A DNA stretch of 9,608 nt from an uncultured Eubacteriales bacterium (GCA_900545325.1 UQZE01000078.1:1-9608), one strand, 5' to 3'; positions 1 through 6,201 are shown, counted from the first letter of the stretch. Made by a program: numbers and translations. Notes: generated by a model from the letters alone, not told the origin.

Positions 1-86
1 TTCCGATCTGCCCCGATATCGCCGTTTGTAAACTTTCTCAGAACGAGCCGTTCCGTTTCCAGCGTCGGCGAATTGACGATATTCAT
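1..86 (-). CDS. GNAT-family N-acetyltransferase, N-terminal fragment
   Basis: Only the first 28 codons lie in the window; the gene runs off the left edge. The visible peptide begins MNIVNSPTLETERLVLRKF. The 'LETERLVLR.F' stretch is the usual first strand of RimJ/RimL-like GNAT acetyltransferases, which move an acetyl group from acetyl-CoA to an amine on a protein or small molecule. The ATG at 84-86 is preceded by a strong AGGAGG at 93-98, which supports this start. The gene lies 50 bases downstream of the last tRNA gene on the same strand, with no clear promoter between them, so it may be read from the tRNA promoter. The substrate cannot be told, and the acetyl-CoA-binding motif is outside the window. 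Confidence 0.72.
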   Translation of the reverse strand, partial: MNIVNSPTLETERLVLRKFTNGDIGADR

Positions 87-107
87 TATTTTCCTCCTCA
101 GTAGAAC

Positions 108-133
108 AGCCCGAACCGAAATCGGTCCGGGCT
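108..133 (-). other. Stem-loop between tRNA-Lys(CTT) and the GNAT gene
   Basis: An 11-bp inverted repeat with one mismatch (AGCCCGAACCG / CGGTCCGGGCT) closes a 4-base loop. It lies 3 bases beyond the encoded CCA of the last tRNA. On the transcribed (minus) strand it is followed by GTTCTAC rather than a U-run, so it is not a classical intrinsic terminator. It may mark 3' processing, act as a weak attenuator, or protect the downstream mRNA after tRNA release. Confidence 0.5.
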
Positions 134-136
134 GCG

Positions 137-212
137 TGGTACACCATCAGGGACTCGAACCCTGGACCCACTGATTAAGAGTCAGTTGCTCTACCAACTG
201 AGCTAATGGTGC
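137..212 (-). tRNA. tRNA-Lys(CTT)
   Basis: A complete 76-nt cloverleaf on the minus strand. The acceptor stem is GCACCAT/ATGGTGT and includes a G1-U72 wobble. The anticodon loop CTCTTAA gives anticodon CTT, which reads AAG. The T-arm is CAGGG-TTCGAGT-CCCTG, the discriminator is A, and CCA is encoded at 137-139. It is the last tRNA of the array and the second lysine isoacceptor in a row. The D-arm resembles that of the neighbouring Lys(TTT) gene, but the acceptor, anticodon and T stems differ, so this is not a recent duplicate. Confidence 0.97.
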
Positions 213-245
213 ATATGCGGGCGGCTGCGCCGCGCGTTTTGTTTT

Positions 246-321
246 TGGTGATCCATCCGAGACTCGAACCCGGGACACCGTGATTAAAAGTCACGTGCTC
301 TGCCAACTGAGCTAATGGATC
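246..321 (-). tRNA. tRNA-Lys(TTT)
   Basis: A complete 76-nt cloverleaf. The acceptor stem GATCCAT/ATGGATC is fully paired. The anticodon stem CGTGA/TCACG carries loop CTTTTAA, giving anticodon TTT, which reads AAA and, by wobble, AAG. The T-arm CCGGG-TTCGAGT-CTCGG has one G-U pair. The discriminator is A and CCA is encoded at 246-248. The gene is the fifth of the six-gene array. Confidence 0.97.
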
Positions 322-344
322 ATATTTTCTGACTGCGTCCGATT

Positions 345-419
345 TGGCAGGGGTGGCAGGATTCGAACCTACGAATCTCGGAATCAAAATCCGATGCCTT
401 ACCGCTTGGCGACACCCCT
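345..419 (-). tRNA. tRNA-Gln(TTG)
   Basis: A complete 75-nt cloverleaf. The acceptor stem is AGGGGTG/CACCCCT with discriminator G and encoded CCA at 345-347. The anticodon stem TCGGA/TCCGA carries loop TTTTGAT, giving anticodon TTG, which reads CAA. An A1-U72 first pair is usual for bacterial tRNA-Gln. In many Firmicutes this tRNA is first charged with glutamate and then amidated by GatCAB; no gat gene is in the window. Confidence 0.96.
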
Positions 420-424
420 ATCAA

Positions 425-502
425 TGGGGCGAGTGATGGGAATCGAACCCACGACCTCAAGAGCCACAATCTTGCGCTCTAGCCAACTGAGCTACACCCG
501 CC
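425..502 (-). tRNA. tRNA-His(GTG)
   Basis: A complete cloverleaf with acceptor stem GCGGGTG/CACTCGC (one G-U pair). The anticodon stem CAAGA/TCTTG carries loop TTGTGGC, giving anticodon GTG. The discriminator is C73, and the base before position 1 is G (complement of position 502). This allows the G-1:C73 pair that identifies histidine tRNAs, so the 5' end is placed at 502 instead of 501. CCA is encoded at 425-427. Confidence 0.97.
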
Positions 503-506
503 GTAT

Positions 507-583
507 TGGTGCGCCTGAAGGGAGTCGAACCCCTGACACATGGCTTAGAAGGCCATTGCTCTATCCAACTGAGCTACAGGTGC
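507..583 (-). tRNA. tRNA-Arg(TCT)
   Basis: A complete 77-nt cloverleaf. The anticodon stem ATGGC/GCCAT carries loop CTTCTAA, giving anticodon TCT, which reads AGA and AGG. The T-arm is AGGGG-TTCGACT-CCCTT; the discriminator is A, with CCA encoded at 507-509. The acceptor stem GCACCTG/CAGGCGC pairs except at A3-C70 (positions 581 and 513), a non-Watson-Crick mismatch that is unusual for a working tRNA. All other conserved features look intact, so I call it functional. Confidence 0.94.
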
Positions 584-590
584 ATGTTTT

Positions 591-664
<74 letters not shown>

Positions 665-694
665 AAACCCAATCCTTTCTCGTAACGCTAAAAA

Positions 695-723
695 ATTATA
701 TCAAAAGGAAAAATAAAAGTCAA
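695..723 (-). promoter_or_regulatory. Sigma-A promoter of the tRNA array
   Basis: Read on the minus strand, TTGACT (718-723) and a perfect TATAAT (695-700) are separated by exactly 17 bases. Transcription should start near 688, about 24 bases before tRNA-Gly. The region just upstream is very AT-rich, as expected of an UP element for a stable-RNA promoter. The -35 box lies only about 17 bases beyond the stop codon of the phosphodiesterase gene, so read-through from rsmA-rdgB is also possible. Confidence 0.88.
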
Positions 724-739
724 CTGTTTACAATCTTTT

Positions 740-1219
740 TTAAAAAAGTTTTTCTTGAACTTTTACAATTTTCTCCATCACGCGCCCTTTGTCGAATATT
801 AGGTATGCGTACGATTTCTCTCCGCTCCCGCGGGAAAGATTTCCGGGATTGATCAGCTTCACGCCTTCGCTTTCGTCCACGGCCGCGATATGAGTATGCC
901 CGTACAGCGCGAGGTCTATCCCCCGTTCGCCGCAAAAGTAAAACAGCCGCTCCAGCCCGCTCTTCACGCCGAAACGGTGCCCGTGCGTAAGCAGCACTTT
1001 CACCCCCTCGATCTCCAACGTTCTTTCCGTGCGGAAAGCGAGGTCGCAGTTGCCGTCCACGCTGAACACCCTTTCGGGATACTGCGCCCGTATCGGCTCT
1101 ATATCGCGGGAATGATCGCCGAGGTGCACTATGTAATCCGTTTCCCCCGCGATCTCTTTCAGGCGCACCACGGCGCCTTTGTTGCCGTGCGTGTCGCTCA
1201 TGACCAGCATCGTTTTCAT
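740..1219 (-). CDS. yfcE: YfcE/MJ0936-type metallophosphodiesterase
   Basis: A 159-residue member of the small calcineurin-like phosphoesterases, which hydrolyse phosphodiester bonds with a two-metal centre (often Mn) in the cytosol. The metal ligands are visible: D9 and H11 in MSDTHG, D35 in HLGD, N57 in DGNCD, H79 in THGH, and H108/H110 in YGHTH. The length is normal for the family. The start is the ATG at 1217-1219, which overlaps the rdgB stop as ATGA and suggests translational coupling; the open frame continues upstream only inside rdgB. The adjacent rdgB matches the B. subtilis ysnA-ysnB pair. The natural substrate is unknown for most members. A 14-bp A/T palindrome (735-748) spans the stop codon, but there is no convincing terminator. 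Confidence 0.9.
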   Translation of the reverse strand: MKTMLVMSDTHGNKGAVVRLKEIAGETDYIVHLGDHSRDIEPIRAQYPERVFSVDGNCDLAFRTERTLEIEGVKVLLTHGHRFGVKSGLERLFYFCGERGIDLALYGHTHIAAVDESEGVKLINPGNLSRGSGEKSYAYLIFDKGRVMEKIVKVQEKLF

Positions 1220-1791
1220 ACGAGCTTCCCCAAAAGTTCCTTTATCGCGCGGCCGCGGTGGCTGACGGAATTTTTCTCTTCCTCGGTACATTCTCCGAAC
1301 CCCTTTTGCAGATCGTAACTGAAAAACACGGGATCGTAGCCGAAACCGCCGCGCCCGCTGCGCGCTTTCAATATCTCGCCGCAGCTTTCCCCGTGCGCGG
1401 AGATCACTTCTCCCGCGGGCGTGACGAGCGCAAGGCTGCACACGAATTTCGCCCGCCTGTTTCCGGCGTTTTCCAGCGCGGAAAGGAGCTTGTCGATATT
1501 TTCCCCGTCGGTCGCGTTTTCGCCCGCGTAGCGCGCCGTATAGACGCCCGGAGCGCCGCCGAGAGCCTCTACCTCGAGCCCGCTGTCGTCGGCGAGCACG
1601 TAGTCTTCGGGGAAGTCCTCTTTCACGCGCCTTGCCTTGATGAGGGCGTTTTCAAAAAAGGTCGAGCCCGTTTCCTCGATATCGTAACTCAAACCGAGAT
1701 CTTTGAAACAAAGCACCCGCATACCGGGCAGCATCTCTTCGAATTCGCGTTTCTTGCCCTTGTTGGAAGTAGCTATTATCAGTCTTTCCAT
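1216..1791 (-). CDS. rdgB: RdgB/HAM1 XTP/dITP diphosphatase
   Basis: Non-canonical purine NTP pyrophosphatase of 191 residues, the usual family length. It cleaves ITP, dITP and XTP to the monophosphate and pyrophosphate, keeping deaminated purines out of DNA and RNA. The motifs are clear: ATSNKGKKREF (residues 7-17, phosphate binding), ADDSGLEV (67-74, with the catalytic and metal acidic residues), PGVYTARYAG (81-90), a GGFGYDPVF base-recognition loop, and SHRGRA (177-182). The ATG at 1789-1791 lies inside the end of rsmA (13-base overlap) and has a GGAGAA about 5 bases upstream. The stop overlaps the next gene's start, so rsmA, rdgB and the phosphodiesterase gene are probably translated from one message. 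Confidence 0.96.
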   Translation of the reverse strand: MERLIIATSNKGKKREFEEMLPGMRVLCFKDLGLSYDIEETGSTFFENALIKARRVKEDFPEDYVLADDSGLEVEALGGAPGVYTARYAGENATDGENIDKLLSALENAGNRRAKFVCSLALVTPAGEVISAHGESCGEILKARSGRGGFGYDPVFFSYDLQKGFGECTEEEKNSVSHRGRAIKELLGKLV

Positions 1792-2621
1792 TGCATTTCT
1801 CCGTAAGCCTTCGCAAGCGATTTGAATTTTTCCGCCGAAAGCGTTTCCCCGCGCACCGTGCTCCCTATCCCGCAGGAGGAAAGCAGCCGTTCGGCCTCCG
1901 TCCTCGTCATGGAAAAAGAATTCATGAGGTTGTTCGCCAGCATCTTCCTGCGGCTGGAAAACGCCGCGCGCACCACGTCGCGGTAGATTTTGCAGTCCAC
2001 GCCCGCCGCCCTGTTTCTGTCGATATCGAGGCGCACCACCGCGGAATCGACCTTCGGCGCGGGAAAGAACATGCGCCGCGGCACGCGCCTGACGATCTTC
2101 GCCTCGCCCGCGAGGTCCACCGCCGCCGTAATCGCGCCGTAAGCGGGCGTATCCGCCTCCGCGCAGAGCCGTTCGGCAACCTCCTCCTGCACCATCACGA
2201 CGAGCGTTTTCACGTTCTTCGCCTCCTCGACGAAACGCATGATCACGGGCGTCGTGATATAATAAGGCAGATTTGCCACCACCTTATATTCCCCGCCGAG
2301 TTCGCATTCTAAATCCGCGGTCTTTTTCTTCATCACGTCCGAAAAGCACAGTTCCACGTTGGAGCACCCGGCCAGCGTTTCCCCGAGAACGGGCATGAGC
2401 GCCCTGTCTATCTCGTAGCCGACAACCCTCTTCGCGGTCTGCGAAAGTTCGTAAGTGAGCGTGCCCGCCCCGCAGCCTATTTCCAGCACGGTGTCCTCCG
2501 GCCCGATCCCGGCCTCCCGCACGATGTCTTTGAGCAGGTTGCCGTCGGTGATGAAGTTCTGCCCGAACGCCTTTTTGAAAGAAAATCCGTTCCGCGCTAA
2601 AATTTCTTTGACATTTTTCAT
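1779..2621 (-). CDS. rsmA: RsmA/KsgA 16S rRNA dimethyladenosine transferase
   Basis: SAM-dependent methyltransferase that dimethylates the two adjacent adenines in the 3' terminal helix of 16S rRNA (A1518 and A1519 in E. coli numbering), a late check on 30S assembly. From the chosen start the protein has 280 residues, normal for the family. Motifs: FGQNFITD (19-26), SAM-binding VLEIGCGAG (45-53), the acidic GYEID (68-72), catalytic NLPYY (117-121), and FPAPKVDSAVVRL further on. I chose the ATG at 2619-2621 because MKNVKEILARNGF matches family N-termini and GGAAA lies just upstream; a GTG at 2649-2651 in frame would add 10 residues. It heads the rsmA-rdgB-phosphodiesterase unit. No convincing sigma-A promoter is visible in front of it. 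Confidence 0.96.
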   Translation of the reverse strand: MKNVKEILARNGFSFKKAFGQNFITDGNLLKDIVREAGIGPEDTVLEIGCGAGTLTYELSQTAKRVVGYEIDRALMPVLGETLAGCSNVELCFSDVMKKKTADLECELGGEYKVVANLPYYITTPVIMRFVEEAKNVKTLVVMVQEEVAERLCAEADTPAYGAITAAVDLAGEAKIVRRVPRRMFFPAPKVDSAVVRLDIDRNRAAGVDCKIYRDVVRAAFSSRRKMLANNLMNSFSMTRTEAERLLSSCGIGSTVRGETLSAEKFKSLAKAYGEMQWKD

Positions 2622-2641
2622 TTTTTCCGTATAAACCCCGA

Positions 2642-2653
2642 ATGTGCGCACAT
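2642..2653. promoter_or_regulatory. 12-bp perfect palindrome upstream of rsmA
   Basis: ATGTGCGCACAT is a perfect 12-bp palindrome about 21 bases before the rsmA ATG. It could be a small operator or a chance palindrome. It overlaps the alternative GTG start, and no matching copy was seen elsewhere in the window. Confidence 0.3.
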
Positions 2654-2661
2654 ACTGTTAA

Positions 2662-2681
2662 CGTAAAGAGAAATCTTTACG
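2662..2681. other. Short stem-loop in the rsmA leader region
   Basis: An 8-bp perfect stem CGTAAAGA/TCTTTACG closes a 4-base loop (GAAA on the plus strand, TTTC on the minus). On the minus strand it is preceded by eight Ts rather than followed by them, so it does not look like a terminator of that strand. It lies between the terminator of the metG unit and rsmA and could be part of the rsmA 5' leader. Confidence 0.4.
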
Positions 2682-2702
2682 AAAAAAAACTTTCTACCAA
2701 AG

Positions 2703-2740
2703 AAAACGAAAAGCTGAAATTTATTTCGGCTTTTCGTTTT
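2703..2740 (-). terminator. Intrinsic terminator after the metG-tatD-radical SAM unit
   Basis: A long stem with a perfect 12-bp outer part (AAAACGAAAAGC / GCTTTTCGTTTT), five more pairs including one wobble position, and a 4-base loop. On the minus strand it begins 3 bases after the radical SAM stop codon and is followed by TTTTCTTT. The stem is A/T-rich outside its GC core, so termination may be incomplete. That would let rsmA be partly transcribed from the metG promoter. Confidence 0.75.
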
Positions 2741-2743
2741 TTA

Positions 2744-3340
2744 TCAGTTGTCGGCGATATACGCCCGCACCCGCAGCGGAAGACCGTGTTCCTCCGCTGT
2801 TTTTTTACATTCTTTCACGGCCTCTTCCCCGATGACGTCCACGATGGAAAGATTTGTCTTTATCCCCGCGTCGCGGCACTTTTCGGCAAAGTCCAAAAGC
2901 GCGGCGTAAGCCTTTTCCCCGAAGCGGGAACGGCAGATTTTCTGATATTCCGCGGGCGAAGCGGCGTTCAGGCTGACGTTGACATAATCGATACAGCCTT
3001 TCAGGTCGGGCGTGATGTCCCTGCCGTTGATGAGGTTCCCCTGCCCGTTGGTATTGATCCGCGTCACGTATCCGCGCCTTTTGAGTTCGCGCGCGATCTC
3101 GACGAGCACGTCCGCGCGTTCGGTCGGTTCCCCGAAACCGCAGAATACGACCTGCCTGTATTTTTTACCGTAATCTATCGCGGAAAGCACGTCCTCGGCG
3201 GAGGGTTCCTTTTGAAGCCACAATTTGTTGCCGAAATACCCTTCGTGCCCGTTACGCACGCAGAAAGAACAGTTGTTCGAACACCTGTTCGTGAGATTTA
3301 TATAGAGGTTATCGTCTAATTCGTATACATACGTATCCAC
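2744..3340 (-). CDS. TatD-linked radical SAM protein
   Basis: A compact radical SAM protein of 198 residues. The iron-sulfur motif C20-x3-C24-x2-C27 (NRCSNNCSFC) should bind a [4Fe-4S] cluster and SAM, followed by FCGFGEPTE, the usual 'GGEP' strand, and a later NTNGQGNL segment. Size, N-terminus (YELDDNLYINLTNRC) and position next to tatD match the family described as TatD-associated radical SAM proteins; its substrate is not known. No C-terminal extra cluster domain is present. I prefer the GTG at 3338-3340, which has AGGATGG about 9 bases upstream and lies 4 bases after the tatD stop. A TTG at 3359-3361 would add seven residues and overlap tatD, but it lacks a ribosome site. In Bacillus this spot holds rnmV (RNase M5), which has an unrelated fold. 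Confidence 0.88.
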   Translation of the reverse strand: MDTYVYELDDNLYINLTNRCSNNCSFCVRNGHEGYFGNKLWLQKEPSAEDVLSAIDYGKKYRQVVFCGFGEPTERADVLVEIARELKRRGYVTRINTNGQGNLINGRDITPDLKGCIDYVNVSLNAASPAEYQKICRSRFGEKAYAALLDFAEKCRDAGIKTNLSIVDVIGEEAVKECKKTAEEHGLPLRVRAYIADN

Positions 3341-3344
3341 GTTT

Positions 3345-4115
3345 TTATACCATCCTGTCAAATAGACGCCGCGCGTTTCTTCTCACGGCGGAAGCGAGCG
3401 AAACGACGTCGGCGCCGCGGATTTCCGCCAGTTTTTCGGCCACGTACTTCACGTAAGCGGGCGTATTGGTCCGACCGCGGAAAGGATGAGGCGTTAGGTA
3501 CGGGCTGTCCGTTTCCGTCAGAAGCCTGTCCTCGGGCACGGCCGCCGCGACTTCGGGCAAATTTTTGGAATTTTTAAAAGTGAGCGGCCCGGCGAAAGAA
3601 ATATAGGCCCCCAGCTTTATCAGCCGTTCGGCCGTTTCGCGGCTGCCCGAAAAGCAATGCATCACGAAACCGCGCCGCAAAAGCGCGCCGTTTGTTTCGA
3701 GAAGCTCCAACATGTCCCGCGTGCAGTCGCGCGCATGTATGCTGACGGGCAGGGAAACCTCGGCGGCGAGTTCGAGCTGTCGTAAAAACGCGCGTGTCTG
3801 TCCCGCCTTGTCGAAAGGTTCGTAATGATAATCCAGCCCGATCTCCCCCACGGCCACGCATTTTTCGTGCCGGCAGAGTTCCTTGATGCGCGCGAGGTTC
3901 TCTTTCGTCGCCTCTCTTTCGCCGTCAGGATGGATCCCCGCGGCGAAATACACTTCTTCGTAACGGTCGGAAATATCCCTCGCCGCAAAGGACGAAGCCG
4001 CGTCGTACCCCACGCAGACTACTCTGTCCACGCCCGCCGCGCGGAATTCGGCAACGACGTCGTCGATGTTTTCATACCGCTCGTCGTTGATATGGCAATG
4101 CGTATCGGTAAACAT
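3345..4115 (-). CDS. tatD: TatD-family metal-dependent DNase
   Basis: A 256-residue TIM-barrel hydrolase of the TatD (YcfH/YabD) family; characterised members are metal-dependent 3'-5' exonucleases or DNases linked to DNA repair. The ligands are visible: H6 and H8 in DTHCH, E91 in GEIGLDYH, H127 in SIHARD, H153 in MHCFSG, and D203 in TETDSPYL. PHPFRGRTNTP is the family's C-terminal signature. Its ATG (4113-4115) shares one base with the metG stop (TGATG). The nearest good Shine-Dalgarno is about 19 bases away, so translation probably depends on coupling to metG. This is the standard metG-tatD order of Firmicutes. Confidence 0.95.
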   Translation of the reverse strand: MFTDTHCHINDERYENIDDVVAEFRAAGVDRVVCVGYDAASSFAARDISDRYEEVYFAAGIHPDGEREATKENLARIKELCRHEKCVAVGEIGLDYHYEPFDKAGQTRAFLRQLELAAEVSLPVSIHARDCTRDMLELLETNGALLRRGFVMHCFSGSRETAERLIKLGAYISFAGPLTFKNSKNLPEVAAAVPEDRLLTETDSPYLTPHPFRGRTNTPAYVKYVAEKLAEIRGADVVSLASAVRRNARRLFDRMV

Positions 4116-6082
4116 CAGAATATGTTGCTGCCGTCCTCCATATCCTTTTCGGGACGGATAAGGGAAATTTCCCCCTTGTCGTTTTCCGCGCACACGATCA
4201 TTCCCTCGCTCATGATGCCGCAGAGTTTCGCGGGCTTGAGGTTCGTAACCATAACGATCTTTTTGCCGACCATCTCTTCCGGCGTATACGCCATGGCGAT
4301 GCCGCTGACCACGGTGCGCGTTTCTCCGCCGAGTTTCACCGTGAGTTTCAGCAGTTTTTTGCTCTTTTCCACCTTTTCGCAGGCGGTTACGAGCGCAACT
4401 TTAAGCTGCACCTTGGAAAACGCTTCGAAATCTATTTCTTCCTTTTCGGCAACGGAAACATTTTCTTTCACTTGTTTTTTATCCTCTTTATGCGCCTTTT
4501 TCACGGCTTTTTCAATTTCGGCAAGTTCCTTTTTTACGTCGATACGGGGGAAGATCGGGGGCGCCTTTTTCACCGCCGTACCCGCCCGAAGCACGCCGAA
4601 CCTGTTCGCGCTCTCAAAGTCCTTGACCTCCGCGCCGTCTATGCCGAAACAGCCGAGTATCTCGTCGGGCGCCTTGGTGATATAGGGTTTGAGGTATACC
4701 GCGGCGATGCGAATGCTTTCCGCCAGGTTATACAGCACCGCGCCTAAACGCGCCTTTTTGCCTTCGTCTTTGGCGAGGATCCACGGCGTGGTTTCGTCGA
4801 TATATTTATTCGCGCGCTGCACGAGCTTGAAAATTTCCGCCAGCGCCTGCGGGCAGTCGAGCGCGTCCATCGCCTTTTTCACGTTTTCATGCAGGTTTTC
4901 CGCCGCGGCGATCAGTTCGCCGTCCGTCCCTTCTCTCTCGCCCGCCTGAGGCAGTACGCCGCCGAAATACTGGTTGATCATGGCCGTCGTGCGCGAAACG
5001 AGGTTTCCGAGATCGTTCGCCAGATCGGAATTGATGCGCGCGAGCAGGCTTTCGTTGGTATATACGCCGTCGCTGCCGAACGGGATCTCGCGCAGCAGGA
5101 AGTATCTGAGCGCATCCGAACCGTAACGTTCCACGAGCTGTTTGGGATCGGTAAGCTCGGCCTTGACGTTGCCCTCCTTGGACTTGGACAGCTTGTCGCC
5201 GCCGATGAGCAGCCAGCCGTGGCCGTACACCTGTTTGGGCAGAGGCAGACCGAGCGCCATCAAAATCGCGGGCCAGATTATGGCGTGAAAACGCACGATC
5301 TCTTTCCCGACCATGTGAAGATCCGCCGGCCAGTAACGGCGGAAAAGCCCGTCGTTTTCCGAGCCGTAGCCGAGCGCCGTGATATAGTTGGAAAGCGCGT
5401 CCATCCACACGTAAACGGTATGCTTTTCGTCGAACGTAACGGGTATGCCCCATTTGATGGAAGTTCTCGAAACGCACAAATCCTGCAGCCCGGGTTTTAA
5501 AAAGTTGTTGATCATCTCGTTCATGCGGGATTTCGGCTGCAAAAATTCGGGGTTGTCCTCGTATAATTTTATAATCTTATCGGCGTATTTGGAAAGGCGG
5601 AAGAAATAGCTTTCCTCCTTTTCGAGGGTAACTTCCCGCCCGCAGTCGGGACATTTGCCGTCCTTCAGCTGCGATTCCGTCCAGAACGCCTCGCAGGGCG
5701 TGCAGTACCAGCCCGAATATTCGGCCTTGTAAATTTCGCCCTTGTCGTAAAGCTGCTTGAAAATGGTCTGCACGGCTTTCACGTGTTCTTCGTCCGTGGT
5801 GCGGATGAATTTATCGTAACCTATGTCGAGCAGCGACCAGATTTCTTTCAGGCCCGCCACGAGGGGATTGACGAACTCGATGGGAGTTACTCCCGCTTCG
5901 GCGGCCTTTTTTTCCACTTTCTGGCCGTGTTCGTCCGTACCCGTGAGGAAAAACACGTCTTTGCCCAGCATCTTGTTATAGCGCGCGAACGCGTCGCAGA
6001 CGACCGTGGTATAGCAATGGCCTATATGCCAGTTTCCGCTCGGATAATATATAGGCGTGGTGATATAATATTTTTCCTTCAT
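4115..6082 (-). CDS. metG: Methionyl-tRNA synthetase
   Basis: Class I aminoacyl-tRNA synthetase of 655 residues that charges initiator and elongator tRNA-Met. Domains in order: catalytic core with HIGH (19-22); a zinc-binding insertion with C127-x2-C130 and C144-x2-C147; KLSKS (297-301), the KMSKS loop; a helical anticodon-binding domain; a lysine-rich linker near 510-545; and a C-terminal OB-fold tRNA-binding domain (about 550-655, with ACEKVEKSKKLLKL and GIMSEGM). This is the full-length form in which the tRNA-binding domain aids dimerisation. The ATG at 6080-6082 follows a strong AAGGAGG (6089-6095). It is the first gene of metG-tatD-radical SAM, with its own promoter and a hairpin-rich leader but no T-box. 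Confidence 0.97.
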   Translation of the reverse strand: MKEKYYITTPIYYPSGNWHIGHCYTTVVCDAFARYNKMLGKDVFFLTGTDEHGQKVEKKAAEAGVTPIEFVNPLVAGLKEIWSLLDIGYDKFIRTTDEEHVKAVQTIFKQLYDKGEIYKAEYSGWYCTPCEAFWTESQLKDGKCPDCGREVTLEKEESYFFRLSKYADKIIKLYEDNPEFLQPKSRMNEMINNFLKPGLQDLCVSRTSIKWGIPVTFDEKHTVYVWMDALSNYITALGYGSENDGLFRRYWPADLHMVGKEIVRFHAIIWPAILMALGLPLPKQVYGHGWLLIGGDKLSKSKEGNVKAELTDPKQLVERYGSDALRYFLLREIPFGSDGVYTNESLLARINSDLANDLGNLVSRTTAMINQYFGGVLPQAGEREGTDGELIAAAENLHENVKKAMDALDCPQALAEIFKLVQRANKYIDETTPWILAKDEGKKARLGAVLYNLAESIRIAAVYLKPYITKAPDEILGCFGIDGAEVKDFESANRFGVLRAGTAVKKAPPIFPRIDVKKELAEIEKAVKKAHKEDKKQVKENVSVAEKEEIDFEAFSKVQLKVALVTACEKVEKSKKLLKLTVKLGGETRTVVSGIAMAYTPEEMVGKKIVMVTNLKPAKLCGIMSEGMIVCAENDKGEISLIRPEKDMEDGSNIF

Positions 6083-6095
6083 ACAAGACCTCCTT

Positions 6096-6125
6096 GCGCC
6101 GACAGGCGCCGCCCGATCCCGGGCG
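6096..6125 (-). promoter_or_regulatory. Two stacked GC hairpins in the metG leader
   Basis: Two perfect stem-loops abut with no gap. One is a 5-bp GCGCC/GGCGC stem with a 4-base loop (6096-6109). The other is a 6-bp CGCCCG/CGGGCG stem with a 4-base loop (6110-6125). The nearer one ends directly at the metG AAGGAGG. The leader is only about 60 nt, too short for a T-box, and contains no specifier-loop or antiterminator consensus. The structure could tune access to the ribosome site or stabilise the mRNA. An alternative GGGC/GCCC pairing exists further upstream. Confidence 0.5.
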
Positions 6126-6151
6126 CTGCCCGAAAGACAGTTTTCCTTAAC

Positions 6152-6180
6152 ATTTTAGCATTTTACGCGCGAAAAGTAAA
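6152..6180 (-). promoter_or_regulatory. Sigma-A promoter of the metG operon
   Basis: Read on the minus strand, TTTACT (6175-6180) and TAAAAT (6152-6157) are separated by 17 bases, with TGC just before the -10 box (extended -10). Transcription should start near 6145, giving a leader of about 60 nt. No competing promoter of similar quality is seen in this 133-bp divergent gap. Confidence 0.72.
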
Positions 6181-6201
6181 ACATAAAAGGGGACATTGCG
6201 G

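Noticed and set aside
137..321. Recent tandem duplication of tRNA-Lys
   Set aside because: The two lysine tRNAs share the D-arm but differ in acceptor, anticodon and T stems, so they are normal separate isoacceptors.
735..748. CTTTTTTAAAAAAG palindrome as terminator of the phosphodiesterase gene
   Set aside because: The stem would be almost all A-T with no loop room and no GC core, so it is unlikely to terminate; it more likely adds to the AT-rich DNA upstream of the tRNA promoter.
6083..6151. T-box riboswitch in front of metG
   Set aside because: The gap to the promoter is only about 60 nt, with no specifier loop, no T-box consensus and no terminator/antiterminator pair.
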